Position numbers and translations under genes: made by a program. A stretch of DNA of 64,000 nucleotides from the NCBI GenBank assembly GCA_963800415.1, contig CAWDBS010000084.1:13196-77195 (forward strand). Direction: 5' to 3'. The notes beneath the pieces were generated by a model. That model was not told the DNA's origin, did not search any database, and saw only the letters and a program-made list of their open reading frames with translations. Numbering within the stretch: position 1 is the stretch's first letter; each line of letters begins with the position of its first letter. Below, one piece after another: positions 25,654 through 35,328 of the stretch. The stretch comes from Palsa-504 sp963800415 (GTDB lineage Bacteria > Actinomycetota > Actinomycetes > Streptosporangiales > Streptosporangiaceae).

Positions 25654-26470
25654 GTGAGAGCTTAACGAGGCCATTGAGCGGATTGACGCGTTCTGCGACG
25701 TCGTCCCCCGGCGCCGGGCCAGAGCCGACGAGCACGGCCCGCTCGTGCTGTTCGTTCCCACCGGCCCGGGCTGGCCGTATTACGCCCGGCCCAGGCGCGG
25801 CCCGAGGCCGCCGGTCACCGCCGCCGACATCCGCGCAGTCCGCGCCCGGCAGCGTGAGCTGATCATCCCCGAGTCTTTCGAGTGGATCGAGCAGGTCGCG
25901 CCCGAGATGGCGGCGGCCGCCGCCGAGGCGAGCCTCGAGGTCCAGGCGCATCCGCTCATGGTGCTGTCCGCACCGCCGCAGGCACCATCGCTCCCGCCGG
26001 GCGTCAGCGTGCGCGTGGTCGTTCCCGAGGATTCCGAACTCGACCGGATCTGGGCGGTGCCCGCGGTCGCGTTCGGCCATCCGGGCACCGCGGCCGGGGA
26101 AGCCGGCCCGGCCGAGCGTGACAAGATCGCCGCGGACCACGACGGCGGCACGATCGAGATGCTGCGGGAACGGCTCCGCTCCGGGCACTCGGTGCTGGCG
26201 GCGGCGTTCGGCCCGGACGGCCCGCTGGCGGCGGGAAGCTGCCAGGCCGTGGACGGCGTCGCGGAGATCACCGGCATGGGCGTGCTGCCGTCCTCCCGCC
26301 GCCAGAGCCTCGGCGCGGCCGTCACCGCGCTGCTGGCCCGTGACGCGCTGGACCGGGGCGTGGAGACCGTCTTCCTGTCCGCCAGCGACGACGCGGTGGC
26401 CCGTGTCTACGCCAGGATCGGCTTCCGCGAGATCGGCATCGCCATGATCGCCGAGCCCGCCCCCGATTGA
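25654..26470 (+). CDS. GNAT family N-acetyltransferase, start uncertain
   Basis: The C-terminal half is a GNAT fold: VAEITGMGVLPSSRRQSLGAAVTALLARDALDRG (the acetyl-CoA loop) followed by VFLSASDDAVARVYARIGFREIG. The N terminus includes ERIDAFCDVVPRRRARADEHGPLVLFVPTGPGWPYYARP, typical of a large actinobacterial group of these proteins. The strict frame only has GTG 25745 as a usual start, which would cut that conserved part. GTG 25654 lies one frame off and would fit if two bases are missing near 25660. Substrate unknown. Confidence 0.65.
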
Positions 26471-26546
26471 CATCTGGCGGCTCGGAAAATCCTGGTGATC
26501 GTGTGCCCTCGGCCTGCTGTTGACTCCGGCCAGCGGGAATCCTAAC

Positions 26547-27779
26547 GTGAGCCTCACGCCTGTTACGGAGTCGTCAGGCCCGGTGACTTGCGTAGTCGCC
26601 GTTTCGCCTCAGGCCGGAGGGGGAGATATCGCGGGACAGAGTTGGCTGGCCGGGCTTCGCGGTTCCTCGGCCTGCACGCTGTACGACGTGGCGCGGGCGG
26701 CCGGGGTCTCCACAGCCACGGTCTCGCGGGTCGTGCACGGCCAGGACCGGGTTCGCTCGTCTACCCGGCAGCGCGTGCTCGAGGTAATCGAGGCGCTCGG
26801 TTATGTTCCCGATGGCGCGGCGCAGAGCATGGCCTGGCAGCGCAAGGAGGTGATCGGGCTAGTCACTATCGAAAGCCGCAGCCCTGACACCGATGTCGAG
26901 CAGGAAGGCCTGCTGTTCATCGAGGAGATCCTGCGCGGGGTCGAGCTTTCACTGAGACAGGTGGGGTGGTCGGTACTGATCTCGGTCCTGCTTGAGGCCG
27001 ACCGCCCAGGTGCCTTCCGGCAGATGCAGAAGATCTCGGCGAAGACCGACGGGATGCTCATCGCTGAGGGCATCATCAGCTCCGAGCAGCTGGCGCTGCT
27101 GGCGGCGCGCATCCCGATCGTGCTGGTCGCCGGCTCGCTCGATGAGCCAGGTGCTGACGTCGTAGACGCCGACAACCGGGCCGGCACCACAGCTCTGGTC
27201 CGCCATCTGCTGGAGCAGCACGGCAGGACGCGACTGTTCTACATCGCCGGGCCACCGGAGGCGCCGGACGCGCGGACACGGCGCAGCGCCTTTGAGGAAG
27301 CGGTTGCCGAATACCCGGGCGCAACCCTGACGGGGTGCTTCGAGGGCCGGTTCGCAGCGATCAGCGGCCAGCTGGCGGTGCGCGAGCTCCTCGCCGCGCC
27401 GCACCGGGAACTGCCGGATGCGATCGTCTGCGGTAACGACCAGATGGCGATCGGGGCCATACGGGAGCTGCGGGCCGCCGGGATCCGGGTCCCGGCGGAC
27501 ATCGCCGTGGCCGGTTTCGACGACATCTTTCTGGGAGCCCTGTTCGCGCCGCCACTGACCACGGTCCGCCAGCCGATGCGGCTCCTAGGCGAGCGCGCCT
27601 GCTCCTTGCTGCTGGAGCGGATCGCCGACCCATCCCGGCCGCGCCGGGCCGAGCGGCTGGCTACCGAGCTCATCGTCAGGGAAAGCTGCGGCTGCCCGCA
27701 CCGCGACGATTACCACAGCCCCCATGACGATTACCACAGCCCCCAGGCTGACCAGGCAGTTCCCGGCGCGGTCAGCTGA
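26547..27779 (+). CDS. LacI family transcriptional regulator
   Basis: The helix-turn-helix reads TLYDVARAAGVSTATVSRVV then GQDRVRSSTRQRVLEVIEALGYVPD, including the hinge, with an unusually long N-terminal extension of about 50 residues. The ligand domain follows (VIGLVTIES, DGMLIAEGI, VDADNRAGTTALVRHLLEQHG, CGNDQMAIGAIRELRAAGIRVPADIAVAGFDD). The effector is probably a sugar or related small molecule but cannot be named. GTG 26547 is chosen from several candidates (TTG 26520, GTG 26583) without strong support. The extreme C terminus has an 18-base duplication encoding DDYHSP twice. Confidence 0.85.
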   Translation: MSLTPVTESSGPVTCVVAVSPQAGGGDIAGQSWLAGLRGSSACTLYDVARAAGVSTATVSRVVHGQDRVRSSTRQRVLEVIEALGYVPDGAAQSMAWQRKEVIGLVTIESRSPDTDVEQEGLLFIEEILRGVELSLRQVGWSVLISVLLEADRPGAFRQMQKISAKTDGMLIAEGIISSEQLALLAARIPIVLVAGSLDEPGADVVDADNRAGTTALVRHLLEQHGRTRLFYIAGPPEAPDARTRRSAFEEAVAEYPGATLTGCFEGRFAAISGQLAVRELLAAPHRELPDAIVCGNDQMAIGAIRELRAAGIRVPADIAVAGFDDIFLGALFAPPLTTVRQPMRLLGERACSLLLERIADPSRPRRAERLATELIVRESCGCPHRDDYHSPHDDYHSPQADQAVPGAVS

Positions 27780-27810
27780 ATCTAACGCCCTGTAGCGGCA
27801 CATCCGGCGG

Positions 27811-30800
27811 TTAGCCGTAGAACAGGGGCTCCATTATGGTGCGGGCGCGGCGGGCGGCACGGCGGTAGTCCTGCTCGAGCGCCTGCGCGGCGTCGCCCGG
27901 CGGATAACCGAGCAGCCGGGCCACCGCGGTCAGCTCGGCGTGCCGGGTCGGCAGCGTGTCCCCCGGCCGGCCGCGGACCAACATGATCGCGTTCCTGATC
28001 CGGGCGGCGAGCTCCCACGCCACCGTGAGCTCGGCGGCGTCGAGGGCGGCCAGCAAGCCGGCCTGCACCGCGGCGGCCATGGCCGCGCCGGTGCTGGTGG
28101 TGCGCAGCGCGGGCACCGCGTGGGCGTGCTGCAGCTGCACCATCTGGACTGTCCACTCCACGTCGGACAGCCCGCCCGGTCCCAGCTTGAGGTGCAGGGC
28201 GCGGTCGGCGCCGCGCGGGATTCGTTCGGCTTCCATCCGCGCCTTGATGCGGCGGATCTCGCGGACCGCCGCCGGGCTGATCCCGTCCAGGGGATAGCGG
28301 AACTCGGCGATCATCCGGGTGAACTTCGCGCCCAGGTCCGGGTCGCCTGCGACCGGCTCGGCGCGCAGCAGCGCCTGCGCTTCCCACGGCGCGGACCAGC
28401 GCCGGTAGTAGGCGCGGTAGGCGGCCAGCGTGCGGACCAGCGGACCCTGGCGCCCCTCCGGCCGCAGGTCGGCGTCCACGATCAGGGCCGGGTCTGGCAC
28501 CGGCAGCATGAGCAGCCGCCGCAGCTCGACCGCCACCGCGTGGGCGGCGTCCGAAGCCTCCCGCTCCGGCCGGCCCGGGAACGGGTCGTGCACGAACAGC
28601 ACGTCGGCGTCGCTGCCGTAACCGGCCTCGTGACCGCCGAAGCGGCCCATCGCGATCAGTGCGAACCTGGTCGGCAGCGGGCGGCGTAGCTCGGCAGAGA
28701 CCTTCCGGACCGCCACCGCCAGCGCGGCCTCGATCGACGCCCGGGTGATAGCGGTCAGCGCCTCCGCAGTGGCGGCCAGGGGAGTCCGGGGGGTCGTCCC
28801 CCCGGGCCAGCACAGCTCGGCGGCGGCGGTGCGCAGCAGCTCCCGGCGGCGGACCGAACGCACCGCGGTCACCGCGGCCTCGGCGTCGTCCTCGTAGCGC
28901 TGGGTGGCCGACATCATCTCGGCGCGCAGCCCGGTCAGGTTCCTGGCTTTCAGCTCGGTGTCGTTGCCGAAGATGGCGACGGCCTCGGGCGCGCGCAGCA
29001 GCAGGCCGGCCGCGTACCGGCTGGACGCGAGCACGTGGGCCATCCGCTCGGCCGCCTTGGTCTCGTCCCGTAGCAGCCGCAGGTACCAGGGCGATGACCC
29101 CAGCTCCTCGCTGACCTGGCGGAACGCCAGCAGGCCCGCGTCGGGTTCGGCGGCGTCGGCGAACCAGCCGAGCAGCACCGGCAGCAGCGTGCGCTGGATC
29201 GCGGCGCGCCGGGACACGCCGGAGGTCAGCGCGTCGATGTGATGCAGCGCCCCGGCCGGGTCCACGTAACCGAGCGCCTCGAGCCGGGCCCGGGCCTCGG
29301 CCGGCGTCAGCCGGGCCGCGTCGGTGGGCAGCCGGGCCACCGCGTCGAGCAGCGGCCGGTAGAACAGTTTCTCGTGCAGCCGCCTGACCTGGCGGGCGTG
29401 GCGGCGCCATTCCTCGTCGAAATCGACTGCCGGGTCGGAGCGGATCCCGGCGACCGAGGACTGGATCCACGGTTCGTTCGGGCCGTCATTGAACCGCATC
29501 GCCCGGCCCAGCCTGCGAAGTACGGCGGGATCCTCGGGCAGGGTGTGCGTGCGGCTGAGCCGGCTGAGCTGAAGTAGGTGCTCGGTGCGGCGCAGGAACC
29601 GGTAGGCGGCGCCGAGTTCCTCCGCGTCGGCCCGGCCGACGTAACCGCCGGCGGCCAGCGCGGCCAGCGCGGGCAGCGTCGCCGGCGAGCGCAGGGTCTC
29701 GTCGGTGCGGCCGTGCACGAGCTGCAGCAGCTGGACGGCGAACTCGATGTCGCGCAGCCCCCCGGGACCGAGCTTGAGCTCGCGCCCGGCCTGCCGGGCG
29801 GGCAGCGACTGCTCCACCCGGCGCCGCATGGCCTGCACGTCCTCGACGAAGTGCTCGCGGCGGGCCGCCTGCCAGACCAGCGGGCCGAGGGTGTCCGCGT
29901 ACGCCTGGCCGAGCGCCATGTCGCCCGCCACCGGCCTGGCCTTGAGCAGCGCCTGGAACTCCCAGGTCTTGGCCCAGCGCTCGTAGTAGGCGCGGTGGCT
30001 GGCCAGCGTGCGGACCAGCGGCCCGGCCCGGCCTTCCGGGCGCAGGTTCGGGTCGACCGGGAAGATGCTGCCTTCCGGGGTGGATCGCGCGCACACGCCG
30101 ATCAGCCCGGCCGCGAGGCGGCTGGCGGTGCCCAGCGCGGCGGTCTCGTCCTCGTCTTTGACCGGCTCGGCCACGAAGATCACGTCGACGTCGCTGGCGT
30201 AGTTGAGCTCGCGGCCGCCGCACTTGCCCATGGCGACCACGGCGAGCCGGCACGGCGCCGCGCCGGGCGCCAGCTCGGCCCGGGCCGCGGCGAGGGCCGC
30301 CTCGAGGACCGCGGCCGCGATGTCGGCCAGTTCCTCGCCCACCATGTCCACGGTGGCGGCCCCGGTCAGGTCTCGCGCCGCGAGGTGCAGCAGCCGCCGC
30401 CGGTAGGCCGCGGCCAGCGCCGCCGCGGGCTCCGGGCCGACGGCCACCGGACCGTCGGGTTCGTCGGGGTCCGCGCCGACCGCGCGTAGCATGCCGGCCC
30501 GCAGTTCGGCGGCCTCAGGGCGGCTGACGGCGCCGCGCAGGATCTCGGCGTCCTGCGGGTGCCGGGCCAGGTGATCGGCCAGGCCCGTGCTGACGCCGAG
30601 CACCGCGGTCAGCCGGTCGCGGAACTCCTGCTCGGCGCGCAGCGCGGCGCGCAGCTCGTCCTTGCGGGTGGCGGCGGCATCGAACAGCCGGGCCAGGCCG
30701 GTCACGGCCAGGTCGGGGTCGGCCGCGGCGGCGATCGCGGCCACCAGCGGGTCGGTCCTCACCTCGGCCTCGGCCGTGCCGAGGTCGTTGAGCAGGAGGC

Positions 30801-30873
30801 GCTCGGCCCGCGCGGCATCGGCGAATCCCATCCGCGCCAGCCACCCTGCCAGCGTGGTCCGCGAACCACTCAC
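27811..30873 (-). CDS. glnE: Bifunctional glutamine synthetase adenylyltransferase/deadenylylase
   Basis: Controls GlnA by adding AMP to, or removing it from, the tyrosine near residue 402 of GlnA. The 1020 residues contain two nucleotidyltransferase cores: GKCGGRELNYASDVDVIF near residue 219 and GRFGGHEAGYGSDADVLF near residue 751, each with the Gly-Gly ... Ser-Asp-x-Asp metal site, followed by helical bundles (LGPGGLRDIEFAVQLLQLVHGR and LGPGGLSDVEWTVQMVQLQHA). GTG 30873 begins VSGSRTTLAGWLARMG; the frame stays open much further upstream only because it lies antisense to the aldehyde dehydrogenase gene. It ends in EPLFYG, and family length is normal. Confidence 0.95.
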   Translation of the reverse strand: MSGSRTTLAGWLARMGFADAARAERLLLNDLGTAEAEVRTDPLVAAIAAAADPDLAVTGLARLFDAAATRKDELRAALRAEQEFRDRLTAVLGVSTGLADHLARHPQDAEILRGAVSRPEAAELRAGMLRAVGADPDEPDGPVAVGPEPAAALAAAYRRRLLHLAARDLTGAATVDMVGEELADIAAAVLEAALAAARAELAPGAAPCRLAVVAMGKCGGRELNYASDVDVIFVAEPVKDEDETAALGTASRLAAGLIGVCARSTPEGSIFPVDPNLRPEGRAGPLVRTLASHRAYYERWAKTWEFQALLKARPVAGDMALGQAYADTLGPLVWQAARREHFVEDVQAMRRRVEQSLPARQAGRELKLGPGGLRDIEFAVQLLQLVHGRTDETLRSPATLPALAALAAGGYVGRADAEELGAAYRFLRRTEHLLQLSRLSRTHTLPEDPAVLRRLGRAMRFNDGPNEPWIQSSVAGIRSDPAVDFDEEWRRHARQVRRLHEKLFYRPLLDAVARLPTDAARLTPAEARARLEALGYVDPAGALHHIDALTSGVSRRAAIQRTLLPVLLGWFADAAEPDAGLLAFRQVSEELGSSPWYLRLLRDETKAAERMAHVLASSRYAAGLLLRAPEAVAIFGNDTELKARNLTGLRAEMMSATQRYEDDAEAAVTAVRSVRRRELLRTAAAELCWPGGTTPRTPLAATAEALTAITRASIEAALAVAVRKVSAELRRPLPTRFALIAMGRFGGHEAGYGSDADVLFVHDPFPGRPEREASDAAHAVAVELRRLLMLPVPDPALIVDADLRPEGRQGPLVRTLAAYRAYYRRWSAPWEAQALLRAEPVAGDPDLGAKFTRMIAEFRYPLDGISPAAVREIRRIKARMEAERIPRGADRALHLKLGPGGLSDVEWTVQMVQLQHAHAVPALRTTSTGAAMAAAVQAGLLAALDAAELTVAWELAARIRNAIMLVRGRPGDTLPTRHAELTAVARLLGYPPGDAAQALEQDYRRAARRARTIMEPLFYG

Positions 30874-31029
30874 CCGAGCAACGTAACCGATCCCCGGCGG
30901 CACGGTAATACCCGGCCGAGCCAAAGGGGCTGCGGCGTTGCCGCCTGATCGAGCCGAGGGGGCGCGGCGTTGCCTCCCCCGGGCGAGCCAAAGGGGCAAA
31001 GCGCCCCGGAGGCGAGCAGAATGTAGAGC

Positions 31030-32499
31030 GTGAGATATCTGTACATCGCGGGGAAGTGGACCGACGCCGCGGACGACGGCACGTCGCAGACGATCAACCC
31101 GTACGACGCGACCCCGCTGGACACCCTGGCCGAGGCGGGCGCCGCCGACGTGGACGCCGCCGTCGCGGCCGCCAGGGAAGCGTTCGACGAGGGCCCGTGG
31201 CGCCGGTCCACGGTGACCGAGCGCGCCGCGCTGCTCGCCAGGATCGCCGACCTGCTGCAGCGGGACCGCGAGCAGCTGGCACACACCGAGAGCCTGGACA
31301 CCGGCAAGACGCTGAACGAGGCGCGCGCCGACGTGGACGACACCACCGCCGTGTTCCGCTACTACGCGGGGATCGCGGGCGCCCATGCGGGACGCGTGGT
31401 CGATCCGGGCCGGACGAACGTGACCAGCCGGATCGCGCACGAGCCGGTGGGTGTCTGTGCGCTCATCGCGCCGTGGAACTACCCGCTTCTGCAGATCTCC
31501 TGGAAGCTCGCGCCCGCCCTGGCCGCGGGCAACACGACGGTGATCAAGCCCAGCGAGCTGACCCCGCTGTCCACGGTGGCCCTGGTCGGGCTGTTCGAGG
31601 AGGCGGACATCCCGCCGGGCGTGCTGAACCTGCTGCTCGGCCAGGGCGGCACGGTGGGGCAGGCGCTGGTCGCGCACCCGTCGGTAGACCTGATCTCCTT
31701 CACCGGCGGCCTGGCGACCGGCGAGAAGATCATGGCGGCGGCGGCGCACGGGGTGCGGCGCGTGGCGCTCGAACTCGGCGGCAAGAACCCCAACATCGTG
31801 TTCGACGGGACCGACTTCGACACCGTGGTGGACAACGCGCTGACCGCGGCGTTCCTGCACTCGGGGCAGGTGTGCTCGGCCGGCGCGCGGCTGATCGTGC
31901 AGGACTCGCTGCACGACAGTTTCGTCGCCGAGCTGGCCGCCCGGGCCGACCGGATCCGGCTGGGCAGCGGCCTGGACCCGGAGACCGAGTGCGGTCCGCT
32001 GATCTCCGCGGCACACCGCGCGAAGGTGGAGCGGTACATCGCGCTGGGGCTGTCCGAGGGGGCGGCGCTGCTCGCCGGCGGCCAGCGGCCTGAATCGGCG
32101 GACCTGGCGAAGGGTTTCTTCCTGCGGCCGACGGTGTTCGCCGGGTGCCACCGCGAGATGGCGGTGGTACAGGAGGAGGTGTTCGGGCCGCTGGTGACGG
32201 TCGAGCGATTCAGCACCGAGGAGGAGGCGATCCGGCTCGGCAACGACACCAGCTACGGCCTGGCAGGGGCGGTGTGGACCTCGGACGCCGGTCAGGCCGA
32301 ACGGGTGGCGGGCGCGCTGCGCCACGGCACGGTGTGGATCAACGACTACCATCCCTACCTGCCGCAGGCTGAGTGGGGCGGCTTCGGCAAGTCGGGCATC
32401 GGGCGTGAGCTCGGCCCCTCCGGCCTGGAGGAATACCAGGAGAAGAAGCACATCTACCACAACACCAGCCCGGCCCCCGCGCACTGGTTCTCGAGGTGA
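31030..32499 (+). CDS. Aldehyde dehydrogenase, betaine-aldehyde type
   Basis: Cytosolic NAD(P)-dependent dehydrogenase of 489 residues. Key features: PWNYPLLQISWKLAPALAAGNT with the catalytic Asn near residue 152, FTGGLATGEKI, the general base Glu in ALELGGKNPNIVFDG near 250, and the nucleophile Cys in HSGQVCSAGARL near 283. The closest known groups oxidise betaine aldehyde or aminoaldehydes, so osmoprotectant or polyamine catabolism is plausible. GTG 31030 is preferred (VRYLYIAGKW) although no strong ribosome binding site is close. It is divergent from glnE. Confidence 0.9.
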   Translation: MRYLYIAGKWTDAADDGTSQTINPYDATPLDTLAEAGAADVDAAVAAAREAFDEGPWRRSTVTERAALLARIADLLQRDREQLAHTESLDTGKTLNEARADVDDTTAVFRYYAGIAGAHAGRVVDPGRTNVTSRIAHEPVGVCALIAPWNYPLLQISWKLAPALAAGNTTVIKPSELTPLSTVALVGLFEEADIPPGVLNLLLGQGGTVGQALVAHPSVDLISFTGGLATGEKIMAAAAHGVRRVALELGGKNPNIVFDGTDFDTVVDNALTAAFLHSGQVCSAGARLIVQDSLHDSFVAELAARADRIRLGSGLDPETECGPLISAAHRAKVERYIALGLSEGAALLAGGQRPESADLAKGFFLRPTVFAGCHREMAVVQEEVFGPLVTVERFSTEEEAIRLGNDTSYGLAGAVWTSDAGQAERVAGALRHGTVWINDYHPYLPQAEWGGFGKSGIGRELGPSGLEEYQEKKHIYHNTSPAPAHWFSR

Positions 32500-32541
32500 G
32501 CCCTGCCTGCGGAAACGCGCGGGCACCCGGGGCGGCGGAAG

Positions 32542-33342
32542 TCATCGGACCCCCTGCCGGGCCGTCACCGGGCCGTCCGGGCTAGCGAACGCCGCATCGA
32601 CGGCCTGGCGCATCCGGTCGCCGGCCGACGGCATCAAGTGCACGTAGGTCCGCAGCGTGAAGCCGGGATCGGAGTGCCCGAGGTAGCTGGCCAGGGCGCG
32701 GATGTCCACACCGTTATGCAGGCAGGCCGAGGCAAAGTAGTGCCGGAGCGCGTGCATCCCGTTCTCCCGCGAGCAGGGCAGGCCCGCTCCCCGGAGCGCT
32801 GGCTGCCAGGCGACGGCGCTGAAGCTGGACCGGTGCAGCGCCGCGCCGCCGGGCGCGGTGAACAGCAGGCTGGCCACGACCGGCCTGCCGCCGGGCACCT
32901 TCCATGGCAGCGATACCGGCACGGGCGGGCAGGCGGCGACGTGGGTGCTCAGCCGCAGCGCGATCGAGTCGGGCAGCGGGATGTCCCGCTCCCGGCCTCC
33001 CTTGGGCGGGGCGAAGCACAGCGTGCTGCCGACGATGCGGACCTGACGGCGCATATGGACGATCCGGTGCAGCCAGTCGATGTCCTCGACCGCAAGCCCG
33101 AACGCTTCCCCCTGCCTGAGCCCGAGCCCGGCTCCTACGTCGGCCAGCGCCCGGTAGCGGCTGGCATGGCCTCGCGCACGCCGTCCACCCACTCGGCCGC
33201 CCAGGGTTGCACGCGCGCTGCGGGGGCCTTCGGCGGCTTGACCATCGAGCAGGGGTTCCGCGTGATGAGCCCGTCGGTCAGCGCCGCGTTCAGCGCCGCG
33301 GACAGGCTGGCGAGCAGCGTCCTTCCTGGGTTCCGCAGCTAA
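32542..33342 (-). pseudogene. Tyrosine recombinase (integrase), truncated and frameshifted
   Basis: The catalytic domain is readable: LGLRQGEAFGLAVEDID with the first Arg, MHALRHYFASACLHNGVDIRALASYLGHSD with His-x-x-Arg and the second His, and the nucleophile Tyr in TLRTYVHLMP. Upstream, one frame off, is the end of the core-binding domain (SLSAALNAALTDGLITRNP). The first part of the protein is absent, cut about 75 bases before the IS1634-type element. So the phage-like integrase is dead as read. It is the only sign here that an integrative element once entered; no attachment site or tRNA target is visible. Confidence 0.8.
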
Positions 33343-33529
33343 TCGGGTGTTCGGGGGTAAGGCGGACGCAAACCCGCAGGCCAGGGACTTGAGGCTAGCG
33401 TGAAAACGGAAAACTCCCTAGTGACACGGTTCAGTCAGGTACACACTGTTACACAGGCGATTCAGGAAAAGCAGCTAGGGGTAAAAGGTGGATTTGCGCT
33501 AGGGGGTGCATGCCGGTAGCTTCTGGCGC

Positions 33530-35240
33530 GTGCCCTACGTGAAGACGTCCGTGCGGACCACCCGTGCCGGGACGGTCCGCTACCTGCAGCTGGCCCACAA
33601 CGAGTGGGACCAGGAGACGCAGCGGTCGCGCACGAGGGTGCTGTACAACTTCGGCCGCGAGGACGAGCTGGACAAGCAAGCGGTCCGCCGCCTTGTCGCG
33701 GCCCTGTCCCGGCTGCTGGACCCGGCGGGGGCCCTCGCCGGGGCGGAGCCGGGCGAGCTGTCGGTCACGGCCTCGCGCCCGGCCGGCGGGACGCACGTCC
33801 TGGACCAGCTGTGGCGGCGCCTCGGGCTGGACGAGGCCGTGCGCCGGACCCTGGCCGGCCGCAGGCTCAGCCCGGGCACCGAGCGGGTCCTGTTCGCCCT
33901 CGTCGCGAACAGGGCGCTGGCCGCCTCCTCCAAGCTCGCGGCAACCGGCTGGATCTGCGGCGACGTGCACATCGACGGCCTGGACGAGGTCACCGACGAT
34001 GCCTGCTACCGGGCGATGGACCACCTGCTGGACATCGAGCCAGACCTTGCCAGGCAGGCATATCACCAGGTCACCGACCTGCTCAACCTCGAAGTCGATT
34101 TGCTTTTCTTCGGACACCACATCCACCTATTTCGAGACGGGAGACGCCGGCGCGGACGTTCCGCGCGATGACCGCGGGCAGCGCGTCCCGGCCGGCAGCG
34201 ATGAGGAAGCAGGCCAGGCCGGGTTCCGCGCTAACGGCAAGTCCAAGGACTCCCGCGATGACCTCCCGCAGGTCATCGTCGGGATGGCGGTCACCCGGGA
34301 CGGGATACCGGTCCGGGTCTGGTCCTGGCCCGGGAACACCGCCGACTCCGGGCTGATCCGGCAGGTCAGGAACGACCTGCGGGAATGGGTGCTGTCGAAG
34401 GTGATCTGGGTCGCCGACCGCGGCTTCACCTCGAAGGAGAACCGGCGTGCCCTCATGCAGGGCGGCGGCGGGTACATCATCGGGGAGAAGCTCCGCTCCG
34501 GCTCCGCCGAGGTGAAGGCTGCCATGTCCCGGCAGGGCCGCTACAAGACCGTCCGGGACAACCTGCAGGTCAAGGAAGTCCGCCTCGGCGACGACAGCGA
34601 CCGGTTTATCATCTGCTTCAACCCGGACCAGGCAGAACGCGACGCCGCCGTCCGGGCCAGGCTCACCGCGCAGCTCGAGGAGCTCATCGCCGGCACCGAC
34701 CAGCTCACCGCCGCCGAGCGCGCCCGGATCGAGGGCTCCCTGGCCGGCAAGCCCGGCCTGAAGCGGTTCCTGCGCGTCACCCCCGCCGGCCTCCTCCGCG
34801 TCGACAAGGCCAGGGTCAAGGCCGAGGAGAACCTCGACGGCAAGTACCTCCTGCGCTCCTCCGACCCCCACCTGACCGCCGAGGACATCGCCCTGGGCTA
34901 CAAGCAGCTCCTCGAAGTCGAGCGCGGATGGCGCGACATGAAGCAGGTCATCGACCTGCGCCCCGTCTACCACCGCCGCGAGGACCGCATCCGCGCCCAC
35001 GTCATCCTCTGCTGGCTCGCCCTCCTGCTCATCCGCGTCACCGAGAACACCACCGGCCAGCCCTGGAACCGCGTCCGCGCCGAACTCCAGCGCCAGCACG
35101 CCGTCACCTGGACCGGCCCCGCCGGCACCTTCCGCCAGACAACCGACCTGACCAAGCCCCTGCGGGACATCTACACCGCACTCAGCATCGAACCGCCGAA
35201 GAAGATCACCTCCCTGGACCCGGCACCGCCAGCTCCCTGA
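33530..35240 (+). CDS. IS1634-family transposase, one frameshift near 34110
   Basis: GTG 33530 begins VPYVKTSVRTTRAGTVRYLQ, the usual family N terminus. The first 195 residues are in one frame; the second part, from DTTSTYFE with the first catalytic Asp, is one frame on and includes VADRGFTSKENRR with the second Asp and EVERGWRDMKQVIDLRPVYHRREDRI carrying the third acidic residue. Removing one G from TTCGGAC restores FFDTTSTYFE. The shift is +1, not the common -1 slippery type, so it is more likely decay or a read error. As read, the element is probably not active. Confidence 0.8.
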
Positions 35241-35255
35241 CCTGCGCAGACACCA

Positions 35256-35286
35256 GAGCCTAGTGACACGCCCTGTCACTGGGCTC
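35256..35286 (+). terminator. Hairpin after the IS1634 transposase
   Basis: GAGCCTAGTGACA (35256-35268) pairs with TGTCACTGGGCTC (35274-35286), one wobble pair, 5-base loop, followed by TTT. A good terminator shape 16 bases after the transposase stop. It also repeats the CTAGTGACA motif of the left end of the element. Confidence 0.65.
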
Positions 35287-35328
35287 TTTCGCGTTCCCGC
35301 AGGTAACCGCATATTTTTCGGTCACTAG

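Larger units (their letters stand above)
33418..35328 (+). mobile_element. IS1634-type insertion element
   Basis: Contains a transposase gene (33530-35240) plus short flanks. CTAGTGAC at 33418-33425 and GTCACTAG at 35321-35328 are candidate ends as an 8-bp inverted repeat, giving about 1.9 kb, a normal size. The right end was then used as a CTAG target by the IS701-type element. Exact ends and target duplication are uncertain. Confidence 0.6.

Noticed and set aside
27811..32526. One 1571-codon frame including glnE
   Set aside because: Beyond 30873 it is antisense to the aldehyde dehydrogenase gene. GlnE has a proper GTG at 30873 and normal family length from there.
34100..34130. Programmed -1 frameshift in the IS1634 transposase
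   Set aside because: The shift needed is +1 or -2 and there is no A-rich slippery run; an indel fits better.
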